NCBI GenBank assembly: GCA_030583605.1
Contig: CP129466.1
Coordinates: 124,001 to 188,000, forward strand
Source of the DNA: Gammaproteobacteria bacterium
GTDB taxonomy: Bacteria; Pseudomonadota; Gammaproteobacteria; Steroidobacterales; GCA-2729495
DNA length: 64,000 nucleotides
Direction: 5' to 3'
The position numbers and the translations under genes were made by a program. How positions within the stretch are numbered: the first letter of the stretch is position 1; every line of letters starts with the position of its first letter. The notes beneath the pieces are model-generated. The model made no database searches. It had not been told where the DNA came from and saw nothing but the letters and a program-made list of their open reading frames with translations. This document shows positions 24,927 through 33,300 of the stretch, piece after piece.

Positions 24927-25615
24927 AGGTGCTGCTGGTCGATGACGATCCGGACCTGCTGGTCGTGATCCGGTTGATGCTCGAGCAGGAGGGCTTCGAA
25001 GTCGTGCAGGCGACGGGCGTCGCAGCAGCGATCACGGCCTTTCGCCGGGAGCGGCTCGGCCTCGTGCTGCTCGACGTGAACCTGCCGGACGGCCTGGGGT
25101 TTGACGTCTGCCTGCGTATCCGGGCGGAGTCGCAGGTGCCGATCCTGATGCTCAGCGTGCGCGACGAGGAGGCGGATATCGTGCGGGCACTGGAACTCGG
25201 CGCGGACGACTACCTGACGAAACCCTTCAGTCCGAAGATCCTGGTGACCCGCATCAAGGCCTTGCTGCGACGGACCCGGCTCGAAATCGCCGAGCCGCTC
25301 AGGGTCAACGGCCTGCGCCTCGATCCAGGCACTCTGACCCTGCATGCCGACGGCAGCGGCGAAGTCCGCCTGACACGCCTGGAGTTCTCCCTGCTGCAGC
25401 TCCTGTTCGCGCACGTGGGGGAAACCGTGCATGCCGACCGGCTGATGGCCCATGTCTGGGGCCGTCGCAGCGGTGGCGACCGCCATGTGCTCAGCCAACT
25501 GGTGCACCGGCTGCGTGGCAAGCTCGAGGGGGAGGCCGGGCTCGGCGCCGTCATCGAAAGCGTGCCCGGCCTCGGCTACCAGCTGCGCCCGCAGAGCCCG
25601 CCGACCGCAGGCTGA
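24923..25615 (+). CDS. OmpR-family response regulator
   Basis: 230-residue regulator: receiver domain with acidic pocket DDD at residues 7-9, phospho-acceptor Asp51 (LLDVNLPDG), Thr/Ser near MLSV and Lys in YLTKPFSP; then a winged-helix DNA-binding domain (LTRLEFSLLQLLF, HVWGRRSGGDRHVLSQLVHR). Its ATG overlaps the kinase stop, so the pair is translationally coupled. The 11-bp direct repeat at 22796 is a fitting autoregulatory site. Targets are unknown; the adjacent MATE gene is one candidate. Confidence 0.93.
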   Translation: MKVLLVDDDPDLLVVIRLMLEQEGFEVVQATGVAAAITAFRRERLGLVLLDVNLPDGLGFDVCLRIRAESQVPILMLSVRDEEADIVRALELGADDYLTKPFSPKILVTRIKALLRRTRLEIAEPLRVNGLRLDPGTLTLHADGSGEVRLTRLEFSLLQLLFAHVGETVHADRLMAHVWGRRSGGDRHVLSQLVHRLRGKLEGEAGLGAVIESVPGLGYQLRPQSPPTAG

Positions 25616-25754
25616 GCGGATTTAAATGTCCGACTTGCCTATACTGCGGCGCCCGGCTTACGCGACGCAGCAATGCCCCGCGCGCTGCCGGGCATCCTCG
25701 CCAGACCCCTCAGCCATCCCCGGTCGCCGGCACTGAGCAGCCCCAGGAACAGGA

Positions 25755-27137
25755 ATGAAGCCAGCAGGAAAAGGCGCCCGGCTCGCGCAAGGCGCGATCA
25801 GCAAGAGCATCTTCTCGCTGATGATCCCGATGATGCTCGGCATGATCGCGATCGTCACCAACAACCTCGCCGCCGCGTTCTTCATCGCGCGGATCAGCAC
25901 CGACCAGCTCGCCGCGGTCAGCTTCACCTTCCCCGTGAGCTTTCTCATCGGTGCGGTGGCGATATCGCTCGGCACCGGCACCTCCACGATCGCCGCGCGC
26001 CTGTTCGGCGCAGGCCAGCGCGACGAAGTCCGCCGCATCACCGGTCACGCCATGGCGCTCGCGGTCGCCAGCGCCGCGGTCGTCATGGTCATCGGGCTGG
26101 CGACCATCGACCCGCTCTTTCGGCTGCTCGGTGCCGACGAGTCCACGCTGCCCCTGATCCACCGCTACATGCGGATCTACTACTGGGGCGGCATCTTCCT
26201 GGTGGCCCCGATGATTGCCAACTCGGTGCTGCGTGCCTCCGGCGACGCCAAGCGGCCGGCTCTGATCATGACCACCTCGGCGGTGCTCAACATCATCATC
26301 GATCCGATCCTGATCTTCGGCTGGTTCGGCTTCCCGCGCATGGAGATCGAAGGGGCGGCACTCGGGGGCGTTATCTCCAACGCAGTAACCCTGGGCGCCT
26401 CGGTGTACTTCGTCATGCACCGGGAGCGCCTCGTCAGCCTGCGGAATTTCCAGCCCGAACTGATCGGCGACTCCTGGCGGCGGATCCTGCACGTCGGCCT
26501 GCCAACGCTTGCCAGCAACCTGGCCGCACCCCTGACCACCGCGTTCATCACCAGCCAGGTCGCGCGCTACGGGCAGGATGCGGTCGCGGGCTTCGGCATG
26601 GCCGCGCGCGTGGAAGGACTCACGCTGATGGCGACGATGGCGCTCTCCGCAGCGATGACGCCGTTTGTCGGCCAGAATTTCGGCGCCGGCAAGCTCGACC
26701 GGGTGCGCGAGGGCATGACCTTCGCCTACCGCTTCGCGCTCGTGTACGGCGTCTGCATCGCGGTGCTTTTGTTCGCCGGATCCGGCCTGCTCGCCAACGC
26801 CTTCGGGCTCGAACCCGGCGCCCGCGAAGCCGCGCTGCTGTACCTGCACATCGTGCCGATCAGTTACATGGCACTCGGCTGTTCGATGGCGGTCAATGGC
26901 GCGCTCAATGCGCTCGGCCGGCCGATGGCCGCGATGTTCGTCTCACTGGCGCGAACCGTCATGGTGTACGCACCTCTCGCCTGGATACTGGCGCATTTCT
27001 TCGGGCTCATCGGCATATTCATCGCCGCGGCCTGCGCGAACTTCGTCGCCGGCGGCGTCGGCGCGGGCTGGTTTCGCCTCGCCTTCAACCAGACCCAGGC
27101 CGACCATCAGGCGCGCACCGCCAGTCAGCGGGCCTGA
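25755..27137 (+). CDS. MATE-family efflux transporter (NorM/VmrA type)
   Basis: 460 residues, about 12 membrane helices in two homologous halves. The N-terminal half has ISKSIFSLMIPMMLGMIAIV and the paired ARLFGAGQRDEVRRI loop; the second half has TPFVGQNFGAGKLDRV, the MATE_2 signature. Such pumps export drugs or metabolites with Na+ or H+ exchange. AGGAACAGGA precedes ATG 25755. It lies 139 bases after the response regulator in the same direction and could be part of its regulon. It is clearly different from the MATE protein at 2086. Confidence 0.92.
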   Translation: MKPAGKGARLAQGAISKSIFSLMIPMMLGMIAIVTNNLAAAFFIARISTDQLAAVSFTFPVSFLIGAVAISLGTGTSTIAARLFGAGQRDEVRRITGHAMALAVASAAVVMVIGLATIDPLFRLLGADESTLPLIHRYMRIYYWGGIFLVAPMIANSVLRASGDAKRPALIMTTSAVLNIIIDPILIFGWFGFPRMEIEGAALGGVISNAVTLGASVYFVMHRERLVSLRNFQPELIGDSWRRILHVGLPTLASNLAAPLTTAFITSQVARYGQDAVAGFGMAARVEGLTLMATMALSAAMTPFVGQNFGAGKLDRVREGMTFAYRFALVYGVCIAVLLFAGSGLLANAFGLEPGAREAALLYLHIVPISYMALGCSMAVNGALNALGRPMAAMFVSLARTVMVYAPLAWILAHFFGLIGIFIAAACANFVAGGVGAGWFRLAFNQTQADHQARTASQRA

Positions 27138-27194
27138 GAACCGCGACGGGCGCCACAGAATCCGCCGGCCGGCCTGCGCTAGGCTGGCCGATGC

Positions 27195-27902
27195 ATGGAG
27201 AACCGGCGCAATTACTACCGCATTTTGCAGGTCCAGCCCGGCGCGCCGGCGGAGATCATCCGCGCGAGCTACCGCACGCTGATGCAGCGGCTGAAGGCCC
27301 ACCCTGATCTCGGCGGCGACCACTGGAACGCCGCCATCATCAACGAGGCCTACGCGGTGCTCAGCAACCCGCAGAAACGCGCGCGCTACGACCGCGCATT
27401 CCTCGCCGGGCTGCACCGGTCGGCCGCAGCCGGCGCCGGCCAGCCGCCGCCAGGAGCAACGCACGGCGAGCACGGGCACTGCCTGTTCTGTCTCGCGCCG
27501 CATCGCTGCGCCGCGGACCGGGATCCCGACGCCGTTTGCGGGCGCTGCGGCAGCCCGCTGCACCGCTCGACCCTGCGCCGGCTCTCCGGGCACGGGCAGC
27601 GCGCCATCGACCGCCTGCCGCGCCACTATCCCTTGCGGCTCTACACAACCTGGCCGCAGCCAAACGGCTGCCCGGCCGAGTCACGCGATGTTTCGCCAAA
27701 CGGCATCAGTTTCGTCACTGCCGGGCAGCTCGCGCCACGCGCGATCGTGAAGCTCGACAGCGATGTCTGCAACGCGGTCATCGAAGTGACGAACGTCCGC
27801 GTCGAAGACGACGATGCCGGCGGTCACTGGCTGGTCGGGGCGCAGTTCCTGACCGTCATCTTCGCCCGCACCAGGGGCGCGTTTCTTTCCGCCCGCGTCT
27901 GA
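27195..27902 (+). CDS. J-domain / zinc-knuckle / PilZ-like protein
   Basis: 235-residue protein with an uncommon architecture. Residues 1-70 are a J domain (NYYRILQVQPGAPAEIIRA, with the HPD motif in KAHPDLGGD) that should stimulate an Hsp70 such as DnaK. Residues about 90-120 carry two Cys pairs (CLFC and CGRC), a likely zinc ribbon. The rest resembles PilZ: RHYPLR and RDVSPNGISF (the D-x-S-x-x-G motif), the binding signature for cyclic-di-GMP. The last 222 bases are antisense to the neighbouring hydrolase frame. Confidence 0.8.
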   Translation: MENRRNYYRILQVQPGAPAEIIRASYRTLMQRLKAHPDLGGDHWNAAIINEAYAVLSNPQKRARYDRAFLAGLHRSAAAGAGQPPPGATHGEHGHCLFCLAPHRCAADRDPDAVCGRCGSPLHRSTLRRLSGHGQRAIDRLPRHYPLRLYTTWPQPNGCPAESRDVSPNGISFVTAGQLAPRAIVKLDSDVCNAVIEVTNVRVEDDDAGGHWLVGAQFLTVIFARTRGAFLSARV

Positions 27903-28658
27903 CCCTGCCGCGGCGATCTCCTGCAGGGCTTCAAGCGTCGCCGCCGTCACGCGTCCGATCTGCTCGTCGCGGCTGATGGTCGGCTCCCAGTCCTCCACGA
28001 AGCCGCCGCCGACGAAGTCGCCAAAGTACATGTGTATGCCACCGGGGATCGGCACCCAGTGGCTGGCGGCCGGAAACAGGTGGCGCTCGGCCGCGAGCGC
28101 TGGAGGCGCAGCACCGTCCGGCGTCGCCCGGTGGATCTGCCAGACCGGCCGGGGGAACTGCGCCAGGCTTGCGTTCGATGGCGGATACGAATCCCAGAAC
28201 ACGATGCCCGCCACGCGATCGGGATTGTGGAACGTGAAGTTGGCCGCCATGGCACCGCCGAGCGAATGGCCGATCATGGCCCAGCGCCGCACCCGGGGGA
28301 ATGCGTCCTGCACGTCGCGCGCACGGTTCGGGCCGAGGAACGCGAACTCGAGCGGCATGGGTACGGCCACCACGAAGTAACCCGCCGCAGCGAGACTGCG
28401 CAGGATCGGTGCGTAGCCGCGCACGTCGCAGTTGGCACCCGGATAGAAGATCACGCCGAGATGCGATTCACCTGCGCTCGGGCGAAAGACGAGGAACTCA
28501 CCCTGCTCGACCGTGACCGCGGCATCGCTCGCCAGCGCGGCGAGTGCCGCCGGGCCCGCTGCGGCGTGACGGCTCTTGCCCCAGGCCCACAGCCCGACCC
28601 AGGCAGCGACTGCAATCACCACCAGCCCGACCACCAGATATTTCAATGCCCGTTTCAT
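27681..28658 (-). CDS. Membrane-anchored alpha/beta hydrolase with antisense-overlapping C-terminus
   Basis: 325-residue frame. The N-terminus is one membrane helix (YLVVGLVVIAVAAWVGLWAW). The hydrolase domain has the strand VIFYPGANCD, the nucleophile elbow GHSLGGAMA, and a likely base in GGIHMYFGDF. This fold appears complete by about residue 252; the remaining 70-odd residues are polar, lack similarity and lie entirely opposite the 3' part of the J-domain/PilZ gene. Either the stop codon was lost or the tail is genuine. ATG 28658 was used. Confidence 0.8.
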   Translation of the reverse strand: MKRALKYLVVGLVVIAVAAWVGLWAWGKSRHAAAGPAALAALASDAAVTVEQGEFLVFRPSAGESHLGVIFYPGANCDVRGYAPILRSLAAAGYFVVAVPMPLEFAFLGPNRARDVQDAFPRVRRWAMIGHSLGGAMAANFTFHNPDRVAGIVFWDSYPPSNASLAQFPRPVWQIHRATPDGAAPPALAAERHLFPAASHWVPIPGGIHMYFGDFVGGGFVEDWEPTISRDEQIGRVTAATLEALQEIAAAGSDAGGKKRAPGAGEDDGQELRPDQPVTAGIVVFDADVRHFDDRVADIAVELHDRAWRELPGSDETDAVWRNIA

Positions 28659-28906
28659 CGTCGCAGACCCTTCCTTTGTTCACTCCGCCAATCGCGCACC
28701 CATGTCGCGGCACCGCAGCGTGCCGGCCGCGCGGGGCTGCGGGCCGCACTGGCAATACGGCCCGAAGCCGGCAAAAACGCCTGAAAACACTGCATTCCGC
28801 GCGAGTTACAAATTGCTACAAAGTGTTACGGCAGTGAAAGGAAATCGCAACCTGGCGAGGCTACATTGGCACCGTCGAAAGAAATCGGGAAAACGGGAGA
28901 ACGGCG

Positions 28907-29011
28907 ATGAACAAACTGAGCAACCTGCGCTTCTTCGAGAAACTCGAGGGCTTCACCACCGGGCTGGTTGCCCTGATGTTCCCGGTCCTGACCCTGGCGG
29001 TCCTCCTGTAA
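28907..29011 (+). CDS. Small membrane protein of 34 residues
   Basis: A short frame: ATG 28907, stop TAA 29009-29011. The first half is polar and charged (MNKLSNLRFFEKLEGFTT), the second half a single hydrophobic helix (GLVALMFPVLTLAVLL). GGGAGA lies 6 bases before the ATG, and a strong terminator follows at 29140, so it sits in its own transcription unit. Codon choice is that of the neighbouring genes. I do not recognise a family; the layout suggests a small membrane regulator or subunit. Confidence 0.6.
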   Translation: MNKLSNLRFFEKLEGFTTGLVALMFPVLTLAVLL

Positions 29012-29139
29012 CTCGCGACAATTTCACCGCTCATCGAAAAAGGAGCCGGACAGGCGTTGAATCCCCCCTTACCGGGCGCAGATCCCCCCTTCCCCCCCAA
29101 GCGCAACCCGGTACAACGCCTGCTCCGGCTACGATGACC

Positions 29140-29167
29140 AAGCCCCGCTTACGCGGGGCTTTTTTTT
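29140..29167 (+). terminator. Rho-independent terminator
   Basis: AAGCCCCGC-TTAC-GCGGGGCTT followed by eight T. It ends the transcript of the 34-residue protein, 129 bases past its stop. Confidence 0.92.
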
Positions 29168-29175
29168 GGTTCTTG

Positions 29176-29438
29176 GCGCTGCGGTGGTCGCGGCTCGCGC
29201 CGCTCCTACGGTGCTTCGTTCAACGCTGCGGTTGGACCGCACCCGGTAGGAGCGACGCCAGTCGCGACCGGTACCGTGATCGCGGCCGACAGCTCCCATC
29301 GGCGCTGCGGTGGTCGCGGCTCGCGCCGCTCCTACGGTGCTTCGTTCAACGCAGCGGTTGGCCTGCACCCGGCAGGAGCGACGTCAGTCGCGACCGGCCT
29401 CGTGGCCGAGGCGGACAGCTCCGATCGGCGCTGCGCTC
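29176..29438. repeat. 126-bp tandem REP array, about 2 copies
   Basis: Same unit as at 17150-17587: the AGGAGCGAC core is at 29248 and 29374, again 126 bases apart, with GTCGCGGCTCGCGCCGCTCC and GCTTCGTTCAACGC in each unit. It lies between the small-protein terminator and the beta-barrel gene. Apart from the terminator and this array, 29012-29444 holds no gene. Confidence 0.88.
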
Positions 29439-29444
29439 AGACCG

Positions 29445-30047
29445 TTACCGCATCTGTCGCGGCGGGTTGAAGTACAGCCGCGCCTTGAGGAAAAACGCGG
29501 TGACGTCGCCGGAGAGCTCCAGTTCGCCGCCGACGGCGAAATTACTGGTCAGCCCGTAGAGCCCGCCCATCACCACCGTGGTTTCCTTCTCGCTGTAGAT
29601 ATCGAGGCGGCGCAGGAAGCCGTTCAGCTCGAGCTTGGGATCGATCATGGTGCGGAAGCCGGCCTCCACGCCCCACCCGGTGTCGCTGCGATTGCCCGAC
29701 CGCATGTCGATCTCGCTGTCGATCCAGTACAGGCGGCCAATGCCGTCCAGGCCGGGTCGCAGCGGAAAGTTCAATCCGGCACCAAGAGAGAGCGCGTCGG
29801 CATCACGTCCGCCGCCGACTCCGATGTCCTGGTAACCGGCGAGGAGGTGGATATTGCGGTGAAGGGCATAGGAACCTCCGAGGGCATAGCCGTCGCCATC
29901 GGCATCGACGTGGTCGAGATCCACGTTGACATAGCCGATCTCGCCGTAGGTGTAACGCGGCTCGACAGCAGCCGACGACGACGCATACGGGCCGAGAGCG
30001 AGACAGGGCGCCAGCGCCCACGCCAGGTAACGAAAACGCAAAGACAT
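29445..30047 (-). CDS. Outer-membrane beta-barrel protein (hypothetical)
   Basis: 200-residue secreted protein. The signal peptide (MSLRFRYLAWALAPCLALGP to SSSAA) is followed by alternating polar/hydrophobic strands with many Gly and aromatic residues (YGEIGYVNVDLDH, ALHRNIHLLAGYQDIGVG, FRTMIDPKLELNGFLRR), ending FFLKARLYFNPP, as in small 8-stranded barrels. GGAGAAG precedes ATG 30047. Function unknown; similar small barrels act as adhesins or porin-like shells. It is divergent from the RHS gene. Confidence 0.75.
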   Translation of the reverse strand: MSLRFRYLAWALAPCLALGPYASSSAAVEPRYTYGEIGYVNVDLDHVDADGDGYALGGSYALHRNIHLLAGYQDIGVGGGRDADALSLGAGLNFPLRPGLDGIGRLYWIDSEIDMRSGNRSDTGWGVEAGFRTMIDPKLELNGFLRRLDIYSEKETTVVMGGLYGLTSNFAVGGELELSGDVTAFFLKARLYFNPPRQMR

Positions 30048-30315
30048 CACAACTTCTCCGATAAACCGATCGCGACCAACCGTGGTGCTGGCACCTGCCG
30101 GCACAGGCAGTCGCACGCACCCCGGAAACCCGGGGCGATTATGCCCCAGCACGTGCGCCGGTGGATTTCCGGTCTTTGCGCGCAGATTGATCGATTCCCG
30201 CGCATTCGCATCGTTTTTGCGTCTCGTGCGCTGACTCCGCCGCTGCTTCCATGGCCACTCCCGACCGCGCCGCCTGTCGAGCGGCTGCTGCCGGTGACCA
30301 GACCTGGAGGCTGTC

Positions 30316-33300
30316 ATGATCGGTCACTCCCTTGCGTTGCGTTCGTCCACCCGCCCGCGCGCGGGACTGCGCCTGCTGCTCGCCGCGTTCGTCTGCGTCA
30401 ACGCGGGCGTTGTCACCGGCGCTGTGCTGCCCGGGAGCATTGCCGGGGCATTCGCGCCGGCGACAAACGGCGCCGCCACCTACAGCATCGCCATCGAAAT
30501 GGCAGATGGCGCGAACGGACTCAAGCCGGGCATCGCCCTCGTCTACAACAGCAGCGCCGGCAACGGACATGCCGGTGCCGGCTGGACGATTGCCGGTTTG
30601 TCGCAGATCGAGCGTTGCCCGCTGACACGGGCACTCGACGGGTTCGTCCGGGGCGTGCGCCTGGACTCGCAGGATCGCTTTTGCCTGGACGGCGAGCCGC
30701 TGGTGCGCCTGAGCGGCCCGCACGGCGCGGACGGGGCGGTGTATCGGCGCGAACTTCATTCCTTCGAACGGGTGATCGCCCGCGGGCAGCAGGGCAACGG
30801 CCCGGCCTGGTTCGAATTGCAGCGACCCGACGGGCTGGTGTACCGCTACGGTAACGACGAGGATTCGCGCGCGAAAGCACCCGGGACGAGCGCAGTGCGC
30901 GGCTGGGCATTGAACGAGATCGAAGACCGCTTCCAGCAGCGCATCGGCTTCGAGTACACGGAGGACGCGGCTCTGGGCGAGCATCGGCCCGCGGCGATCT
31001 ACTGGACCTACGAAGCTGGCGAGTCACCCGAGCAGGCGCACTACCGGCTCCTCTTCAATTACTCCGCCCGCCCGGCGGAGGATATCCGCAGCGGCTATGT
31101 CTGGGGCTCGCCCTGGCGGTCGTCGCAGCGGCTGTCGGCCATCGAATACCAGTTCCGCGACACCGGCACGTTCACGCGCGTGCATCAGTACTCGCTGTCT
31201 TATCAGAGCCCGTCCGCGACCGGAATGAGTCGCAGCCAACTCGCCAGCATCACGCAGTGCGGGCCACGCGATTGCCTGCCACCGACGACGCTCGCCTGGG
31301 ACGACGGGGTCGCGGGCTGGGACCATGCCGGGAGCATGATCTACCAGCCGCTCGACCACATCGTCGTCGGAGATTTCAACGGCGATGGCACTGCCGACCT
31401 GTTCGGAAACAACGGCGGTTACTGGGCCGTGTGGCCGGCGCAGCCCGAGTCGGGTCAAAGCGGGCCGCCGGTCGCGATCCCCGCGCCGCTCGGCGCCGAT
31501 GGCAGCGGGCTCGCTCTCGATTACAACGGCGACGGCTTTACCGACCTGCTCGCCCGCGCCACCAACACCGCGGACTGGGTCGCCTATCTTGCGCCGGGAA
31601 GCACCAGCAGCGGGTTCACCGCTCGCGATACCGGCGTCAAGTCGGCGGGCAACGGCATCCCCATCGCGCTCGACATCGACGCCGACGGCTTCGACGACGT
31701 CGTCTACCTGCGCGATGGCACGGCCTGGCTTCGGCGCAACCACGGCAGGGGCTTCGCCCAGGAAGTGCCGGCCGGCATCGGTAACGCGCGTGCGCCCTAC
31801 ACGCCGGCCCAGGGGACGGCCGGCTGGCTGGCGAGCGCAGACTTCGACGGTGACGGCCGCGAGGATCTGCTGGTCGCCCGTTCGCTGGACGCCGCGGGCA
31901 AGCTGGTGGCGGAAGCTTATTTGTCGAACGGCAGCGGCTTCGACGCGCAGCCCATCGCGACTCTCGGCGGCACGGTGACCGACGACGACGTGATCGTGCT
32001 CGACATGAACGGCGACGGTCTCTCCGACGTGCTGCTCCGGGACGGTCTTTACTGGCGGTCGTACATCAGCCGCGGCACGGCCAGCGGCACGACGAGCGGC
32101 CTCGTCGCCGCCGCCTGCAGCGATCCGTTGAGCGCGCCTGGCGGCGACCGCGCTACCGTGGTGGACTACGAAGGCGACGGGCGCGCCGACCTGCTGCAAC
32201 CCAGTGGCCAGGGCTGGCGGGTTTATCGCTCCGATGGCGAGTGCTTCAGCCCGACGCAGCGCTACGCCGAGGTCATCGCACCGAGTAGCAATCCCGCGAC
32301 GAGCATCATCGGCACGGATCGCGATGGCGACGGCAATACCGATCTCCTGGTGCGGGCATTTGGCGGCTGGCGGTTCCTGCCGCACCAGCGTGAGTCCCGC
32401 GCCGACGGCACGCCGGCCTATCGAGCCGGTGTGCTGCGCGAACTGACCGACGGTCTCGGCAACCGGCTGGAGTTCAGCTACCGGCCACTGTCGGGGTGGA
32501 GCGGCTACGGCATCGTCGAGGGACCGGCCCCGATGGGCTCCCGGCTTCTGCCCGGCGGTGCGCTGGTGGTGCTCAGTCAATGGGATGCAGACGCCGGCGA
32601 CGGCAGCCGTCATTCAGTCACGCTGAGTTACACCAACCTGCGCGCGGACTCCCTCGGCCGTGGCCTGCTCGGCTTCCAGAGCATCCGGATGGTGGATTCA
32701 CGCGGCATCACCACCGAAACCAGCTACCGGCAGGACTTCCCGTTCATCGGCCGGCCGGAGCGGGTGACCGTCTGGAACGGATCCGACAAGGTCTCCATGT
32801 ACGACCCGTCCTGGGCGGCATCCTCCACCGCGGCGCCGGAGCCTGCCGCCGACACGCATTTCGTGCATCTCGCCTCGGACCTGAACGAGGCCTATGAAGT
32901 GGATGCCGACGGGAGCCTGCGGGGCAACCTCGTGCGCAGCACACAGCGAACGCTCAGCTGGAACTTCAACCACGGCGCCGTGACACGCGAGCAGGTTGCG
33001 GTCAGCTCGCCCCAGGAGGCGGGCGCGGCCTACAGCACGGTCCGCGAACTGACACTCGACGACAGCCTGCGGACCGCATACGGATGCCTCGGGTTCCCGA
33101 ACCGCATCGACATCAGCCGCGGCATGACGGGCAGCTACTCGGAAGCCCACACGACGCAGTTCAGCTATGGCGCAGGCCACTGCCGGACCGTTACCGAAAC
33201 TTCCGGCCCCGCGAGTAACCCCGCGCAACAGCTGCGGACCACCTATGCCTACGATACGACGGGCAGGCTGGTATCGCTCACCCGCGCCGATGGAGCCGGG

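Noticed and set aside
30139..30984. Long minus-strand frame opposite the RHS gene start
   Set aside because: Low-complexity translation opposite a well-supported gene; typical GC-rich shadow.
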